Below, piece after piece: positions 18,401 through 27,349 of a DNA stretch of 64,000 nt. How positions within the stretch are numbered: position 1 is the stretch's first letter; each line of letters opens with the position of its first letter. The notes beneath the pieces were generated by a model. The model did not search any database. It was not told where the DNA came from and saw nothing but the letters and a program-made list of their open reading frames with translations. The DNA comes from Moraxella osloensis (lineage in GTDB: Bacteria; Pseudomonadota; Gammaproteobacteria; Pseudomonadales; Moraxellaceae), in the NCBI RefSeq assembly GCF_009867135.1, contig NZ_CP047226.1, forward strand, positions 1,426,001-1,490,000, given 5' to 3'. The translations under genes and the position numbers were made by a program.

Positions 18401-20223
18401 TTGCCCGTTAAGTCTTGCAGCGGGATGCTATTTAAAATGCTGTGTGCATTTAAATGGTTGGTTTTGGCATTGATTTGCCAAGCTAACGGCTGATTGCCGC
18501 TCGCTAGTTTGATTTTACCATTGCCTGCCAAATTACCTGCCACGCCTTGATACACTAATTGAGTGATATCAACTATCTGACCTGTTTTGTTGACATTGAC
18601 TTGATAATTACCGCTTGGGGCTTGATTGAGCTTTAGTATATTGGCATTGACTTGCGCTTGTACACTGCTGGGTCGCTTGCCGTCTGCCGGCTGAAAAATC
18701 ACCTGCGCTTTGCCATTGGGACTGTTAAGCTCGCCAATACTCGGTAAATTGTGACGTATCAGCTGTTGCCAATTGGCATCGATAGTATAAGGTTTATGGT
18801 TGCCTTTGGCTTGTCGGATATCGGCATTGATAATTTCACCGTCATCTTGGCGCAGATTTGCCCGTACTTGCATCGGTAATTTATCAGTTGCCACATCATA
18901 GACAATGCCTAATTTGCCTGTTAAGGTCTCTGGCGCATACGGTGCGATGTCTTTTGACAACAACTGACGAATCTTAAAGCCATTACCCGTATTCATCAGG
19001 GCAATACGGGTGCGGTCATGCCAATCTATCGTGCCTTGACTCGTCAATGTGCCTTGCGCGACTTTAGCCGTGAGGTATTCAATACTGAGTTTTTGATTGG
19101 CAATCACGCCGCGACCTTGATAATGCCCATCGGGGATATCTTTGGCAGTCAAATCAGCATTGATACGCAGCTGGATATTATTGGTCACCCCTGTCGCGGT
19201 CGCTAGTCCATTTTTTAGATGGATGTTTTGACTGGTGGCATACGGCAATAACACATCTTTCCATTCAAGTTTGGCATTAAATGGCGCGTTTTTATCCATC
19301 GGCTGCGCTGTTACATGCCCAGTAACATCCGATTGATTGTATTTACTTTTTATATCCGCGGTCAAAAATTTCAAACTGCCTGTGGCATGGGTATCAAGCG
19401 CATCGACATACACTTTTGACAGTGAATTGATGATGACCAGTCCTGTCACATCCAGCGGATAATCCTGCTGCAGGTCAATTTTGCCTTTGACTTTATCGAC
19501 GCTTAATAAATTGTTATACGCCAATTTGCCTTCGTCAACCGTGATTTGGGTATCATACCAAGTAAACTTTTGGATATGCGCTTGTTTAAAATCGATGGGG
19601 TCGCGGGTCACTTGCTGATAGCGCACTAAATTTGCTTTTACGTCATCTAAGGTTAAGTTAACAGGCAGTGCAATACGTGGGTAATCAAAGGGTTTGTTGG
19701 TTGGCGGCTTTTTGTAGGTGATGACCATGCGATTGATGTTGGCTTCACGCAGATGCACTTGTTTATTGATAAGGGCGCGCCAGCCAATTTTTACATAGGC
19801 TTTATCAACGGTGACTTCGACATAATTTTTTGGCGGTTTATCAGGAATTTTAAGATCGTAAACCCAAATGCCATCGCGAAGATTGCCTTTGCCGTATGTT
19901 AGGCTGATACCTGTTTGTTGAACGATGGCATTGATAAGTAACCGTGTACCCCACGGGGTGCCAACGGCATAATAAGCCCCTAATAAAATTGCAATCAAAA
20001 TAACGACTAACACCATCACAATTTTGCTAATAAAACCCTGCCGATACCAGTGTCGAAGCCAACCCGCCTCTTTTTTTGCAGGGTCTAAATCTTCACCGTC
20101 TGGATTTTTAGCGTCTAGATTTTTAGCCTCTAGTTTAGTGTCTAGGTCGTTATCTACCAACGATTTATCGTCAGGCTTGGTGCCATCTTCGGGCAATGAG
20201 TCGTTGTTATTATCGTCTTTCAT
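15457..20223 (-). CDS. tamB: Translocation and assembly module subunit TamB
   Basis: 1588 residues, longer than E. coli TamB (about 1259). A 60-residue acidic cytoplasmic head is followed by one transmembrane segment (about 66-86), then a very long periplasmic region of repeating beta-strands typical of AsmA/TamB-type lipid-channel proteins, and the C-terminal TamB (DUF490) domain that ends YLEAKSAINNSVDLIYNWRY-like in single strands with a terminal aromatic-Arg-Tyr. It spans the periplasm and docks on TamA for outer-membrane protein or lipid transport. Its start is 150 nt after the tamA stop, same strand, consistent with a tamA-tamB operon. Confidence 0.93.
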   Translation of the reverse strand: MKDDNNNDSLPEDGTKPDDKSLVDNDLDTKLEAKNLDAKNPDGEDLDPAKKEAGWLRHWYRQGFISKIVMVLVVILIAILLGAYYAVGTPWGTRLLINAIVQQTGISLTYGKGNLRDGIWVYDLKIPDKPPKNYVEVTVDKAYVKIGWRALINKQVHLREANINRMVITYKKPPTNKPFDYPRIALPVNLTLDDVKANLVRYQQVTRDPIDFKQAHIQKFTWYDTQITVDEGKLAYNNLLSVDKVKGKIDLQQDYPLDVTGLVIINSLSKVYVDALDTHATGSLKFLTADIKSKYNQSDVTGHVTAQPMDKNAPFNAKLEWKDVLLPYATSQNIHLKNGLATATGVTNNIQLRINADLTAKDIPDGHYQGRGVIANQKLSIEYLTAKVAQGTLTSQGTIDWHDRTRIALMNTGNGFKIRQLLSKDIAPYAPETLTGKLGIVYDVATDKLPMQVRANLRQDDGEIINADIRQAKGNHKPYTIDANWQQLIRHNLPSIGELNSPNGKAQVIFQPADGKRPSSVQAQVNANILKLNQAPSGNYQVNVNKTGQIVDITQLVYQGVAGNLAGNGKIKLASGNQPLAWQINAKTNHLNAHSILNSIPLQDLTGNVVASGTLQQLRQANRAVVTRHDVTINQIDMTGDLLGANNSKKHLALKGTGKVRADVLGNKLSYIAAKFDGSLNAPNVPAGVFKFDIAGTPKQLKITQFSHQGKEGYINANGSFDMTNGVGWHINADMKNFDASYFVPSLPSQITGTINTDGYWRAGAQYIHIANMNLKGRLKNQPLMATGQLTAKLNLPKDLSTLRQVIENSANNQKYGQIRRLVESLQANNLLVQWGSNRITANGNQNQLVTSVDISTLNQLIPQLKGIVKGGIILTQDNNQALPNIYVDLVGRNISLPNFVVLDAKVTGKLVNLAKSPSQLQLTATGINIANQPLRSVQLYFNGTQDNHTLDVKADSTKGQVQATLKGRIDLAKKQWSGLLGNGQIGTKYAKLQQLQPAQMLFGWQNLNVQMAAHCWQMVGQNGSLCLKNNLVVSNGQGNVDVSVQQIDSQIFSVVMPRDIAWSGKLNGTALVHWQKNQRPSINASFFTDNGVFGTAPQTPEENPTTIAYERISVIARSTAEGLKLRADIKTANGAGNGYLDATVNPYIQSKPISGTVVFQDIDLAVFKPFFPSFERLTGNGLVAGKISGSLMQPKFVGDIELQDAGLSITGVPMRFDKINVLSHVAGNQASIDGSFASAGDGQGTITGTVDWTRELQAKLKLQGKALQVSQPPAITAIINPIFDVIVKPSQRYVNIVGVIDVPRATIRPPETTGNVVSKSPDVNVIDRRLMGQIDDVLKVTQPWNINADVGVDLGERVSFQGFGARLPLAGALHITQRGQGTMKAEGVVQVSRRSKVEVFGQNLNLNFAQVRFNGEVMKPLLNVEAVKDVQGVQVGVKVKGSTSAPNITVFNNGGLSEQQAMNAWVTGSLNNNSGQNTNEQDFRNRVDNTIAAAGLSYGLSGTRQFTNQIGRAFGLQRLTLDANGSGNDTLVSLTGYITPDLFIRYGVGVFTSQPELSMRYQLTRRLYIEAKSAINNSVDLIYNWRY

Positions 20224-20372
20224 TAATATCGCAAATCAATCGTTGGCTAACTACAAAAACACAGGTTCTATGCGCTGTATATTGGATAAACCTTCCATAC
20301 TAGCAAAGTTTTATCCAAAAATCTTGACTAAAAACCTTGCACAAAATAATGCAGTGATTTTTAGCCAAACTG

Positions 20373-23300
20373 TTATAGCGGTGAACCGATAAAGAAGTGT
20401 AAACGGACATCGTTGTTATCCCCTGTCAGACCTTTTGCCACATCGAGCCGTACCAAGCCTATCGGTGATTGCCAGCGGATACCTGTACCAATACTGACCG
20501 CCGTTGCGTTATCATATTCACCAGTCGTATCATACGCATTACCAAAATCGGTAAACACAGCGCCCCGAAAGCTCGGTCTAAACTCATAGTTATACTCTGC
20601 TGAGCCTACCGCTAAGGCATCACCGCCGACTAAGAAATTTTCGCCGCCATAGGTCGGTCCTAAACTATCGGTGTTGTAGCCGCGGATACTAGAATCACCC
20701 CCTGCAAAAAAGCGTGAACGGTAAGGCACATCGTAAAAATCACCGCTATATAGATAGCCCAAATCCAGCCGTCCGATCACTTGTTGTTTGTTATCTTTGC
20801 CAAAAGTATACATCCCAGTACCACCTGCACGTAGAATAGCCATATTGGTGTCACTCAGTGCCCCTTTAGCACCGACTTCAAGCGAATAACGTTGGCTGTA
20901 ACCCCACGTTGGCGTCAGCATATTGTCTGCTACCGTTTTATTGATTGCATAGCCTGCTAACAAGGCTTGTTGGGTATAATCGGAGGCGTAATTGTTAAAA
21001 GGATAAGGCAAGCTATCGGTGCTATATTTTTCAGGATCGACTGTGAGTTTATCGCCGCGGTAGCGCAGCGAATAGGTGCGATTCCAACCACTATCATGAT
21101 AAATATTGCGGGCGATACTGGCATAGACCGTGTCTGCTTCAAAGGTATTGACCAAATCATCAACTTCTTTGTGCTGATAGCCGACTGTGCCTGTCAGTTT
21201 ATCATTGAGGGGATGCTTGTAGGGTAAACTGGCAGTAAATTCCACCGCTTGATCGACTTTGGATAACGCCACTGATGCCCCAGTCTGCAAGCCACTTCGG
21301 TTAACCAAGTTATTTTGGTATTTACCGGTCAAGCGCACGCCCACATCCGTTTCATAACCTAACCCTACTTGTGCCTCGTGCGGCTTGGTCGCATTGAGTA
21401 CCACATAGGTTGGGATTTGCTTTCTTTCATACACTTGTCGTGGCGTGAGCTTTGGTATGACTTGGTCTTCTCTTGGTTTGATGGGTAAGTCTTTGTCTTT
21501 ATCGAGTTTTTTTGCCGTTTTACTGACCGCATTGGCAATGACCACCAGCGGATTTTTACTTTTATTTTCAGCCTCGGGTGACAACTCCATATCTTCGGGT
21601 GCCGCCAATAAATTTTTGGCTTTTCGGCTAATGGCATTGAGACGTTGTTCGGTCGAGTCATCGACTTCAAATTGAATCGGCGCGATGTCATTGGGGTCTT
21701 GCACCTGATTGACGGTTTTTTGTGTCGTGCTATCGACAGTACCTGCGGATTGAAGTTCAGATGATTTGCTTTGAGTTGAATTACTTTGAGATGAGAGGCT
21801 TTGAGATGCGAGACTTTGATCGGTTGAATTGGTGGGTAAAATACCGGCGGATGTATCAGAAGTGTCCGCGGTATTGTCCGCTGTGGTATTGCTGCTGTTG
21901 GCATCTCTGAGCGTCGCCGAGCTCGATTGTTCAAATGCGATATCGCTTGCCGCTTCGTCCGATGGCATGATGACATCCACATCCACCCCATTAAAATAAC
22001 GGGTGGCAGTCAAGTTGTTGGTAAATTCGCTGACAAAGGGTTGATAGTAGGCATCGCCTTTTTGGTACGTCATTAAGGCTTTCATTAGCTTTGGTTTTAA
22101 AGGCAGTTTATCGGGGTCATCGGTCAAATTGCCTTGTTTATCAATGCTATATATTTTTACATCATCAAAGTGATAGCGAGTTTTTGTGTCATAAATTAGG
22201 TCAACATCGGCGGTATTGTCCGGCAAAATAATATCCACCGAACTATTGAGCCATTTGGCATCGAAGTAACCATTGGTCTGCCCGACGCCTTCAATCGTCG
22301 CCTTTGCGGCTTTATAGATACCATGACTGAACACATCCCCTTCTTTGGGTGGGATTTCTTTTTCAATCACAGGATACACCGGCAGCGCGTTATCGCCTTC
22401 TCCGCCTTCACCACGGATATCAATGATGCGATTTTGCACGATGACGGGTTTACCGACCTCTAAGCTGACTTGGATATTGTCTTTGCCTAGATGTTTAAAA
22501 GCAATTTTAGTGTCGTAAAAACCCACCGCCTCTGCCGCATCTTTGGCAATTTGGCGTAATTTGTTCACACTGGCATTAAAATCTGACACCGATTCGACGG
22601 TCACTTTTTCCAATGCTGCCTTGATATTGCGCGCAGGCTCAAGTTTGGCATCTGCATTGGCAAAGCTGATATCAATATAGTTTAGCCCTTCGCCGCGACC
22701 AATGATTTTGTTCTTCAAACGCGCCACGATGCCTTGCGACTCTGCGGTCACGGTTGAGTTGGCTTGTGGGGTGGTCAATGCCGTTGTTTGCTGTTGATAG
22801 GCGGGCAAGTAATCATTGGGATTGATGGTGTCGGTGGATTTGATATTGCTGGCATCATTGGCAACGCCTTGATTACTAACATTCTGATTAGCAACATTTT
22901 GGTTAGCGATATTTTGATTAGATAAATTGGTTTGCTCGCTCACCTTTTGATTAATCGCGTCGAAATTCTGTTTTTCGGTGGTTAGCTGCTCAGTGATTTG
23001 TGCTTGCGCCTGAGTGTTCACGGTTGCCCTGGGTGCAGGCTTGCTATTGTTGATTTGATTGGCAACCGACTGCGGCGTTGTTTGGTCTAATGCTTTACTG
23101 TAGCCGACACTAGGTTGGTTTTGTTTCAACGTCGCCACAGGTTGGTTAAAATTATTAAAGTCTGCCAAGGTCTGATTATCGAGTTGTTGTCCAATTTTAT
23201 CTTCAACACGCTGCTGATTGAGTTGATACAGATAAGGTTGAGCGGTGTTGGCATCGGTAGTGATACTATCTTGCCCAGTTGCCGCAGGCGTGGTATTTTG

Positions 23301-23639
23301 CGTTGCCGTGGTGCCCTTGCTGTCATTGGCGGTCGTGTGCGCTGCGCTGTTCGTGGTTAGCGTGCTATTCGTTGCTGAGCTATTAGCTGAACTACTAACA
23401 GTAGCTGGCATTGTTATTGTTGGCGTTTGTGCCCCCCAAGCAGGCACCACACCCATACCAACCAAAGCAATGGCCAAACGTATGGGTGTCAAGCGAAACA
23501 GCGAATGGTTTGATACGCTAGATTGGGTCGGGCTTTGATAAGGATTTGACGATAGTAGAGAAATGGCATGAACAAAACTAAACGGGTTATCGGTCAATGC
23601 GATTGACGGACGATAGGGTAGCAAATTTATTGGTTTCAT
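20373..23639 (-). CDS. tamA: Outer-membrane assembly protein TamA (BamA/Omp85 family), enlarged
   Basis: About 1088 residues against roughly 580 for E. coli TamA. After a long N-terminal lead and a hydrophobic signal core (RLAIALVGMGVVPAWGAQ), some 250 residues are Gln/Asn/Thr/Ser-rich with five-residue NQNVA-type repeats. POTRA domains start near residue 316 (GLNYIDISFANADAK). A second low-complexity insert of about 165 residues (roughly 565-730) interrupts POTRA3 before the strand YVVLNATKPHEAQVGLGY. The barrel follows with the L6-type motif (RFFAGGDSSIRGYN) and a C-terminal FFIGSPL. The frame opens with TTG; I choose the ATG at 23639. tamB follows. Confidence 0.9.
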   Translation of the reverse strand: MKPINLLPYRPSIALTDNPFSFVHAISLLSSNPYQSPTQSSVSNHSLFRLTPIRLAIALVGMGVVPAWGAQTPTITMPATVSSSANSSATNSTLTTNSAAHTTANDSKGTTATQNTTPAATGQDSITTDANTAQPYLYQLNQQRVEDKIGQQLDNQTLADFNNFNQPVATLKQNQPSVGYSKALDQTTPQSVANQINNSKPAPRATVNTQAQAQITEQLTTEKQNFDAINQKVSEQTNLSNQNIANQNVANQNVSNQGVANDASNIKSTDTINPNDYLPAYQQQTTALTTPQANSTVTAESQGIVARLKNKIIGRGEGLNYIDISFANADAKLEPARNIKAALEKVTVESVSDFNASVNKLRQIAKDAAEAVGFYDTKIAFKHLGKDNIQVSLEVGKPVIVQNRIIDIRGEGGEGDNALPVYPVIEKEIPPKEGDVFSHGIYKAAKATIEGVGQTNGYFDAKWLNSSVDIILPDNTADVDLIYDTKTRYHFDDVKIYSIDKQGNLTDDPDKLPLKPKLMKALMTYQKGDAYYQPFVSEFTNNLTATRYFNGVDVDVIMPSDEAASDIAFEQSSSATLRDANSSNTTADNTADTSDTSAGILPTNSTDQSLASQSLSSQSNSTQSKSSELQSAGTVDSTTQKTVNQVQDPNDIAPIQFEVDDSTEQRLNAISRKAKNLLAAPEDMELSPEAENKSKNPLVVIANAVSKTAKKLDKDKDLPIKPREDQVIPKLTPRQVYERKQIPTYVVLNATKPHEAQVGLGYETDVGVRLTGKYQNNLVNRSGLQTGASVALSKVDQAVEFTASLPYKHPLNDKLTGTVGYQHKEVDDLVNTFEADTVYASIARNIYHDSGWNRTYSLRYRGDKLTVDPEKYSTDSLPYPFNNYASDYTQQALLAGYAINKTVADNMLTPTWGYSQRYSLEVGAKGALSDTNMAILRAGGTGMYTFGKDNKQQVIGRLDLGYLYSGDFYDVPYRSRFFAGGDSSIRGYNTDSLGPTYGGENFLVGGDALAVGSAEYNYEFRPSFRGAVFTDFGNAYDTTGEYDNATAVSIGTGIRWQSPIGLVRLDVAKGLTGDNNDVRLHFFIGSPL

Positions 23640-23768
23640 GATAAAAATCAAATCCTTGAGCGAGCACTAGGCGATTTTAGCATAAACATTTTACTAACCA
23701 AACATTTTCGCAACCCTTTGTAAAATATTTGTTAAGATAGTCATCATCAGACATTTCTAGGATTGCTC

Positions 23769-25091
23769 ATGAGTACCCAATTTGCGCTTTTTAAATACAA
23801 ACGCTTTAGCGCCATGTTTGCTACCCAGTTTTTAGGGGCATTTAATGACAATGTATTTAAGCAAGGTTTGATTCTAGTACTGACCTTTATGGCAGCGGCA
23901 AAATTGGGGATGCGTGTCAGTTTGCTCAACAATCTGGCGGCGATGCTATTTGTATTGCCGTTTTTTTTGTTTTCCGCCTTGGCGGGTCAAATTGCTGATA
24001 AATATGAAAAATCTTGGCTGACAAGGCTGATTAAAATCCTTGAAATCGTCATCATGGTAGTTGCCGCATTTGGGTTTGTGTTTGAGATTTATCCGCTATT
24101 ATTTGTGGCGTTATTTTTGATGGGCACCCATTCGACGTTTTTTGGTCCTATCAAATATGCTTATCTACCCCAAGCCATGACTACCGATGAGTTGGTAGGA
24201 GCCAATGGGCTGTTCCAAATGGGCACGTCACTGGCTATTTTGACAGGGATGATGCTGGCTGGCGTATTGATGAAATTAGACAGTCCGCTATTTTGGATAT
24301 CTGGGGTGACGGTTTTTGTGGCGATTATTGGCTACTTGGCTTCTCGGTTTATTCCCGTCATGACTGCGCCACAGCCTGATTTGACCATCGACTGGAATAT
24401 CTTTCGTACTAGCTGGCAAACCATTGCCAATTTATATCGCTTACCGATTATGTGGTTTACCATTTTGGGTAATAGTTGGTTTTGGTTTTATGGTGCCACG
24501 TTTTTGACCCAAGTACCTGAATTTAGCAAGTCTATTTTGCTAGGCGATGAAAGCGTCGTGATATTTTTATTGACGCTGTTTTCTGTCGGTACGGCGCTCG
24601 GCTCACTGTTATGTAAAACGTTGACTAAAAACCAAGTGAGTTTAAAGCTGTTGCCCTTTGGGATTGCAGGATTGACGATTTTTGCGATTGACTTGTATTT
24701 CACGCTTTCAGCGATGCATTTGCCACCGCTCGCCAACAACGCGCACTATAGTATCGGTATGATTTTTGCCACGCCGGGTGCTATGCGTGTGTTTGTCGAT
24801 TTGTTTTTATTGGGTTTTTCAGGCGGTATTTATATTGTACCTTTATACGCTTATATGCAAGCTTATTCACCGGAAACAAGCCGTGCTCGCATTATTGGTG
24901 CCAACAATATTTTAAATGCCGTATTTATGGTGGGTTCGGCGATTTTTTCGATTGTTTGTTTGACCCTAGTTAACGTGAGCCTGCCGATGCTATTTGCGAT
25001 TGTCGGGGTGATAAATTTGGTCATGGGCATTTGGTTATTTTTAAAACTAAAAAAATACAGCCCTGCCAAGCCCATTATGATCCATGAATAA
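23769..25091 (+). CDS. MFS transporter, LplT/Aas-type lysophospholipid flippase
   Basis: 440 residues with about twelve transmembrane segments. The N-terminal FLGAFNDNVFKQGLIL and GPIKYAYLPQAM.. DELVGANGLFQMGT segments match the MFS group that contains LplT and the N-terminal half of fused Aas proteins, which flip lysophospholipids inward for re-acylation. No acyltransferase domain or aas gene is adjacent. The frame opens with a TTG, but AGGA 6 nt before the ATG at 23769 decides the start. Divergent from tamA. It could be another MFS substrate; the family call is firmer than the substrate. Confidence 0.78.
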   Translation: MSTQFALFKYKRFSAMFATQFLGAFNDNVFKQGLILVLTFMAAAKLGMRVSLLNNLAAMLFVLPFFLFSALAGQIADKYEKSWLTRLIKILEIVIMVVAAFGFVFEIYPLLFVALFLMGTHSTFFGPIKYAYLPQAMTTDELVGANGLFQMGTSLAILTGMMLAGVLMKLDSPLFWISGVTVFVAIIGYLASRFIPVMTAPQPDLTIDWNIFRTSWQTIANLYRLPIMWFTILGNSWFWFYGATFLTQVPEFSKSILLGDESVVIFLLTLFSVGTALGSLLCKTLTKNQVSLKLLPFGIAGLTIFAIDLYFTLSAMHLPPLANNAHYSIGMIFATPGAMRVFVDLFLLGFSGGIYIVPLYAYMQAYSPETSRARIIGANNILNAVFMVGSAIFSIVCLTLVNVSLPMLFAIVGVINLVMGIWLFLKLKKYSPAKPIMIHE

Positions 25092-25097
25092 CACTCT

Positions 25098-25136
25098 ATC
25101 GCCCTATTCAATCACCCTATTTAATCGCCCCGTTAA
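25098..25136. repeat. 13-bp tandem repeat, three copies
   Basis: ATCGCCCTATTCA, ATCACCCTATTTA and ATCGCCCCGTTAA are adjacent, 7 nt after the LplT-like stop. Confidence 0.8.
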
Positions 25137-25287
25137 ATAGTCAGTACAAATAGCTAGGAATGCTAGGTAATGGATGGATGGCAAACAATGGATAAATAAG
25201 GATTTTTGCGCCATTTTTTCATTTGAGTCCAAAATGTTGCTATTTGTTATCGTTTGGCAAAGAAACGTTGTTGTTAACTTCAGTGAC

Positions 25288-25316
25288 TTTGTAAGTGGTT
25301 AAAATTTAGTTACTAT
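25288..25316 (+). promoter_or_regulatory. Candidate promoter of the nlpD-like gene
   Basis: TTTGTA (25288-25293) and TACTAT (25311-25316) are 17 nt apart, about 50 nt before the ATG at 25367. Confidence 0.4.
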
Positions 25317-25366
25317 ACCCTGACTTGTTGTAATTTTTTTTGTATCACTTGCTAGGAATGACTGCT

Positions 25367-25750
25367 ATGTTTGCCACTTATAAAACACTATACACGCCCA
25401 AACTGGTAAAACTCAGTGCGATAGCCTGTACGGCGGTGTTGATGACCGCTTGTGCTTCACAGAAGATCGCGACCGTGGATAAGCGCCCTGTATATGTACG
25501 GGGTGTTCCCAACTATTATATTGTCAGAAACGGCGATACTTTAAGCAAAATTGCCACCACTTATGGACTGGATTATCGTCGGGTTGGCGCGCTCAACGGG
25601 CTCGATAGCAACTATACCATTTATCCAGGGCAACGCTTGATTTTAACCTCAGCAAGCAATCCCACTTCTTATCGCCCAACAACCATACGCCCGGTGACGG
25701 TCAACCAATCATCCCGCCCGTCTAACCCGACTTATTACCCGCCTAGATAA
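25367..25750 (+). CDS. nlpD: NlpD-like LysM lipoprotein, N-terminal part (ends at an in-frame TAA)
   Basis: 127 residues. A lipoprotein signal ends in LMTAC, followed by a LysM peptidoglycan-binding domain (YYIVRNGDTLSKIATTYGLD...YPGQRLIL) and a proline-rich linker. In NlpD the linker leads into a degenerate M23/LytM domain. Here a TAA at 25748-25750 ends the frame, yet the same frame stays open beyond it and encodes exactly that LytM domain. So this is most likely the 5' half of an nlpD gene broken by one nonsense change, or read through. AGGA lies 9 nt before the ATG at 25367. NlpD activates the septal amidase AmiC in daughter-cell separation. Confidence 0.8.
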   Translation: MFATYKTLYTPKLVKLSAIACTAVLMTACASQKIATVDKRPVYVRGVPNYYIVRNGDTLSKIATTYGLDYRRVGALNGLDSNYTIYPGQRLILTSASNPTSYRPTTIRPVTVNQSSRPSNPTYYPPR

Positions 25751-25777
25751 ACCAATAACTCATCAACCCCGTTACCG

Positions 25778-26179
25778 ATGCCAAACCAAGTCATCGTGCC
25801 AACCAGCAGCTTGTCACAAGGTTGGTTACGTCCTACCACTGGCAATCTATTGCGACCATTTAGTCAGCAGACAGGTACGCTAGGTATGTGGTTTGGCGGA
25901 CAAGCAGGGGCAAATGTTGTCGCCAGCCAGCCAGGTACGGTGCTGTATGTCGGTAGTGATTTGCCGGAATATGGCAAATTAGTACTGATTCAGCACAACA
26001 GCGACTACATTAGTGCGTATGCGCATTTGGGAAGTTTTGCTGTACAAGAGCGCCAAACGGTGCAAGCAGGTCAAACCATCGGTACCGTTGGGACGGACAA
26101 TAATTTGAATCAACCTGCTGTAGAGTTCCAAATCCGTTATCGTGGCACGCCAGTGAACCCTACCAGTTATTTAAAATAA
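25778..26179 (+). CDS. nlpD: NlpD-like LytM/M23 domain, C-terminal part
   Basis: 133 residues in the same reading frame as the LysM part, with no other stop between. It matches the NlpD LytM domain: GTVLYVGSDLPEYGKLVLIQHN, YISAYAHLGS and VEFQIRYRGTPVNP. The zinc ligands of active M23 peptidases are missing: the first HxxxD region reads MWFGGQAGAN and the last His is Glu (VEFQ instead of LHFE), as expected for a non-catalytic amidase activator. No Shine-Dalgarno precedes the ATG at 25778, so independent translation is doubtful. Joined to the upstream part it would be about 270 residues, a normal NlpD size. May be a pseudogene fragment. Confidence 0.75.
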   Translation: MPNQVIVPTSSLSQGWLRPTTGNLLRPFSQQTGTLGMWFGGQAGANVVASQPGTVLYVGSDLPEYGKLVLIQHNSDYISAYAHLGSFAVQERQTVQAGQTIGTVGTDNNLNQPAVEFQIRYRGTPVNPTSYLK

Positions 26180-26228
26180 TTAAATAACTATTTAAAATAC
26201 TTAAACAACTTTTTGAAATAATCGCAAT

Positions 26229-26261
26229 AAAAAAGCCAATTCATGATGATTGGCTTTTTTT
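26229..26261. terminator. Bidirectional terminator between nlpD and pdxA
   Basis: AAGCCAAT (26233-26240) pairs with ATTGGCTT (26249-26256), flanked by A and T runs. The left arm repeats the 16-nt AAAAAAGCCAATTCAT found in the rpsT terminator. Confidence 0.85.
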
Positions 26262-26296
26262 GTGAGCGTAATTATCGCTATTATCGGCGAGGATGA

Positions 26297-27349
26297 TTAA
26301 AGGGCAATCGCGGTCGCCATGTTATTGGCATAGTCAATCGCATGATACAGACTATCGGTACTCGCTTTGCCTGTGCCTGCCAAATCCAGTGCCGTGCCAT
26401 GATCGACTGAGGTGCGAATATAAGGCAGTCCTAAAGTGATATTCACCGTTTCGCCAAATCCATGTGATTTGAGCGGTGCCAGTCCCTGATCGTGATACAT
26501 GGCGATAATAGCATCGGCAGTGGCGATATGTTTTTGGGTAAACAAGGTATCAGCTGGCATCGCCAAACTAATATCAATGCCTTGATCGCGATAGTGCTGT
26601 AACACAGGATTAATGATGTCAATTTCTTCTCTGCCGAGATAGCCGCTTTCCCCAGCATGAGGATTGAGCCCACAGACCAATATTTTTGGGTGAGACAGAC
26701 CAAATTTTTGCTGACAATCATGAATGACAATATCAACGGTTTTTGCCACTTCTTCGTGGGAAATCGCATCGGCGACCGCTCGCAGGGGCAAATGGGTGGT
26801 GACTAATGCCACTTTCATCAGGCTATTGGCAAGCATCATCACCACTTTATCCAGACCCGACTGCTGCATAAAAAATTCGGTATGCCCCATAAAATCTGGC
26901 AACACAGTCATAATCACCGATTTTTGCAGTGGCGCGGTGACAATGGCAGCGACTTGTTTGCTGATGGCGAGCTTATGCGCCAGTTGCAGCTGTGCGATGA
27001 CCATTTGTGCGTTATGGGGATTTAGCTGCCCTGCTACCACAGGTTGTGCTGTTGGCACATCCACCACCAAAATAGTGTCATGCGCTGATGGTTGAGCAAT
27101 TTGCGCTAAATCTTTTAACTCATGTAACTGATGCATGGCTAATTGTTGAATCAATAATCCGTATTTTACCGCGCCCTTTTGTTTGAGCTCACTATACCTT
27201 TCTTGTAGCGCGTTGATATCTGCCAATACAATGACAGCGCGATTGGGCAGATTTAATTGCTGTCTGTCAGCAAGCATCAGTATGATATCCATCCCAATAC
27301 CCGCAGGTTCGCCCGAGGTAATCACTAAGGGAAGACGTTGCGTGGTCAT
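26297..27349 (-). CDS. pdxA: 4-hydroxythreonine-4-phosphate dehydrogenase
   Basis: 350 residues. It shows the PdxA markers TSGEPAGIGMDI at the start, GHTE at 155-158 (substrate and metal), TTHLPLRAVADAI, GLNPHAGESG, AMYHDQGLAPLK and RTSVDHGTALDLAG. It oxidises 4-phosphohydroxy-threonine in the DXP-independent branch of pyridoxal phosphate synthesis, in the cytoplasm, with a divalent metal held by the histidines. It is normally next to ksgA or surA; here it is alone and convergent with nlpD. Length is normal for the family. Confidence 0.96.
   Translation of the reverse strand: MTTQRLPLVITSGEPAGIGMDIILMLADRQQLNLPNRAVIVLADINALQERYSELKQKGAVKYGLLIQQLAMHQLHELKDLAQIAQPSAHDTILVVDVPTAQPVVAGQLNPHNAQMVIAQLQLAHKLAISKQVAAIVTAPLQKSVIMTVLPDFMGHTEFFMQQSGLDKVVMMLANSLMKVALVTTHLPLRAVADAISHEEVAKTVDIVIHDCQQKFGLSHPKILVCGLNPHAGESGYLGREEIDIINPVLQHYRDQGIDISLAMPADTLFTQKHIATADAIIAMYHDQGLAPLKSHGFGETVNITLGLPYIRTSVDHGTALDLAGTGKASTDSLYHAIDYANNMATAIAL

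Noticed and set aside
21365..21991. A 208-codon open frame on the minus strand inside tamA
   Set aside because: It lies in another frame across the low-complexity insert of tamA; its product is Arg/Lys/Ser/Pro-rich with no family likeness, so it is a by-product of the composition.
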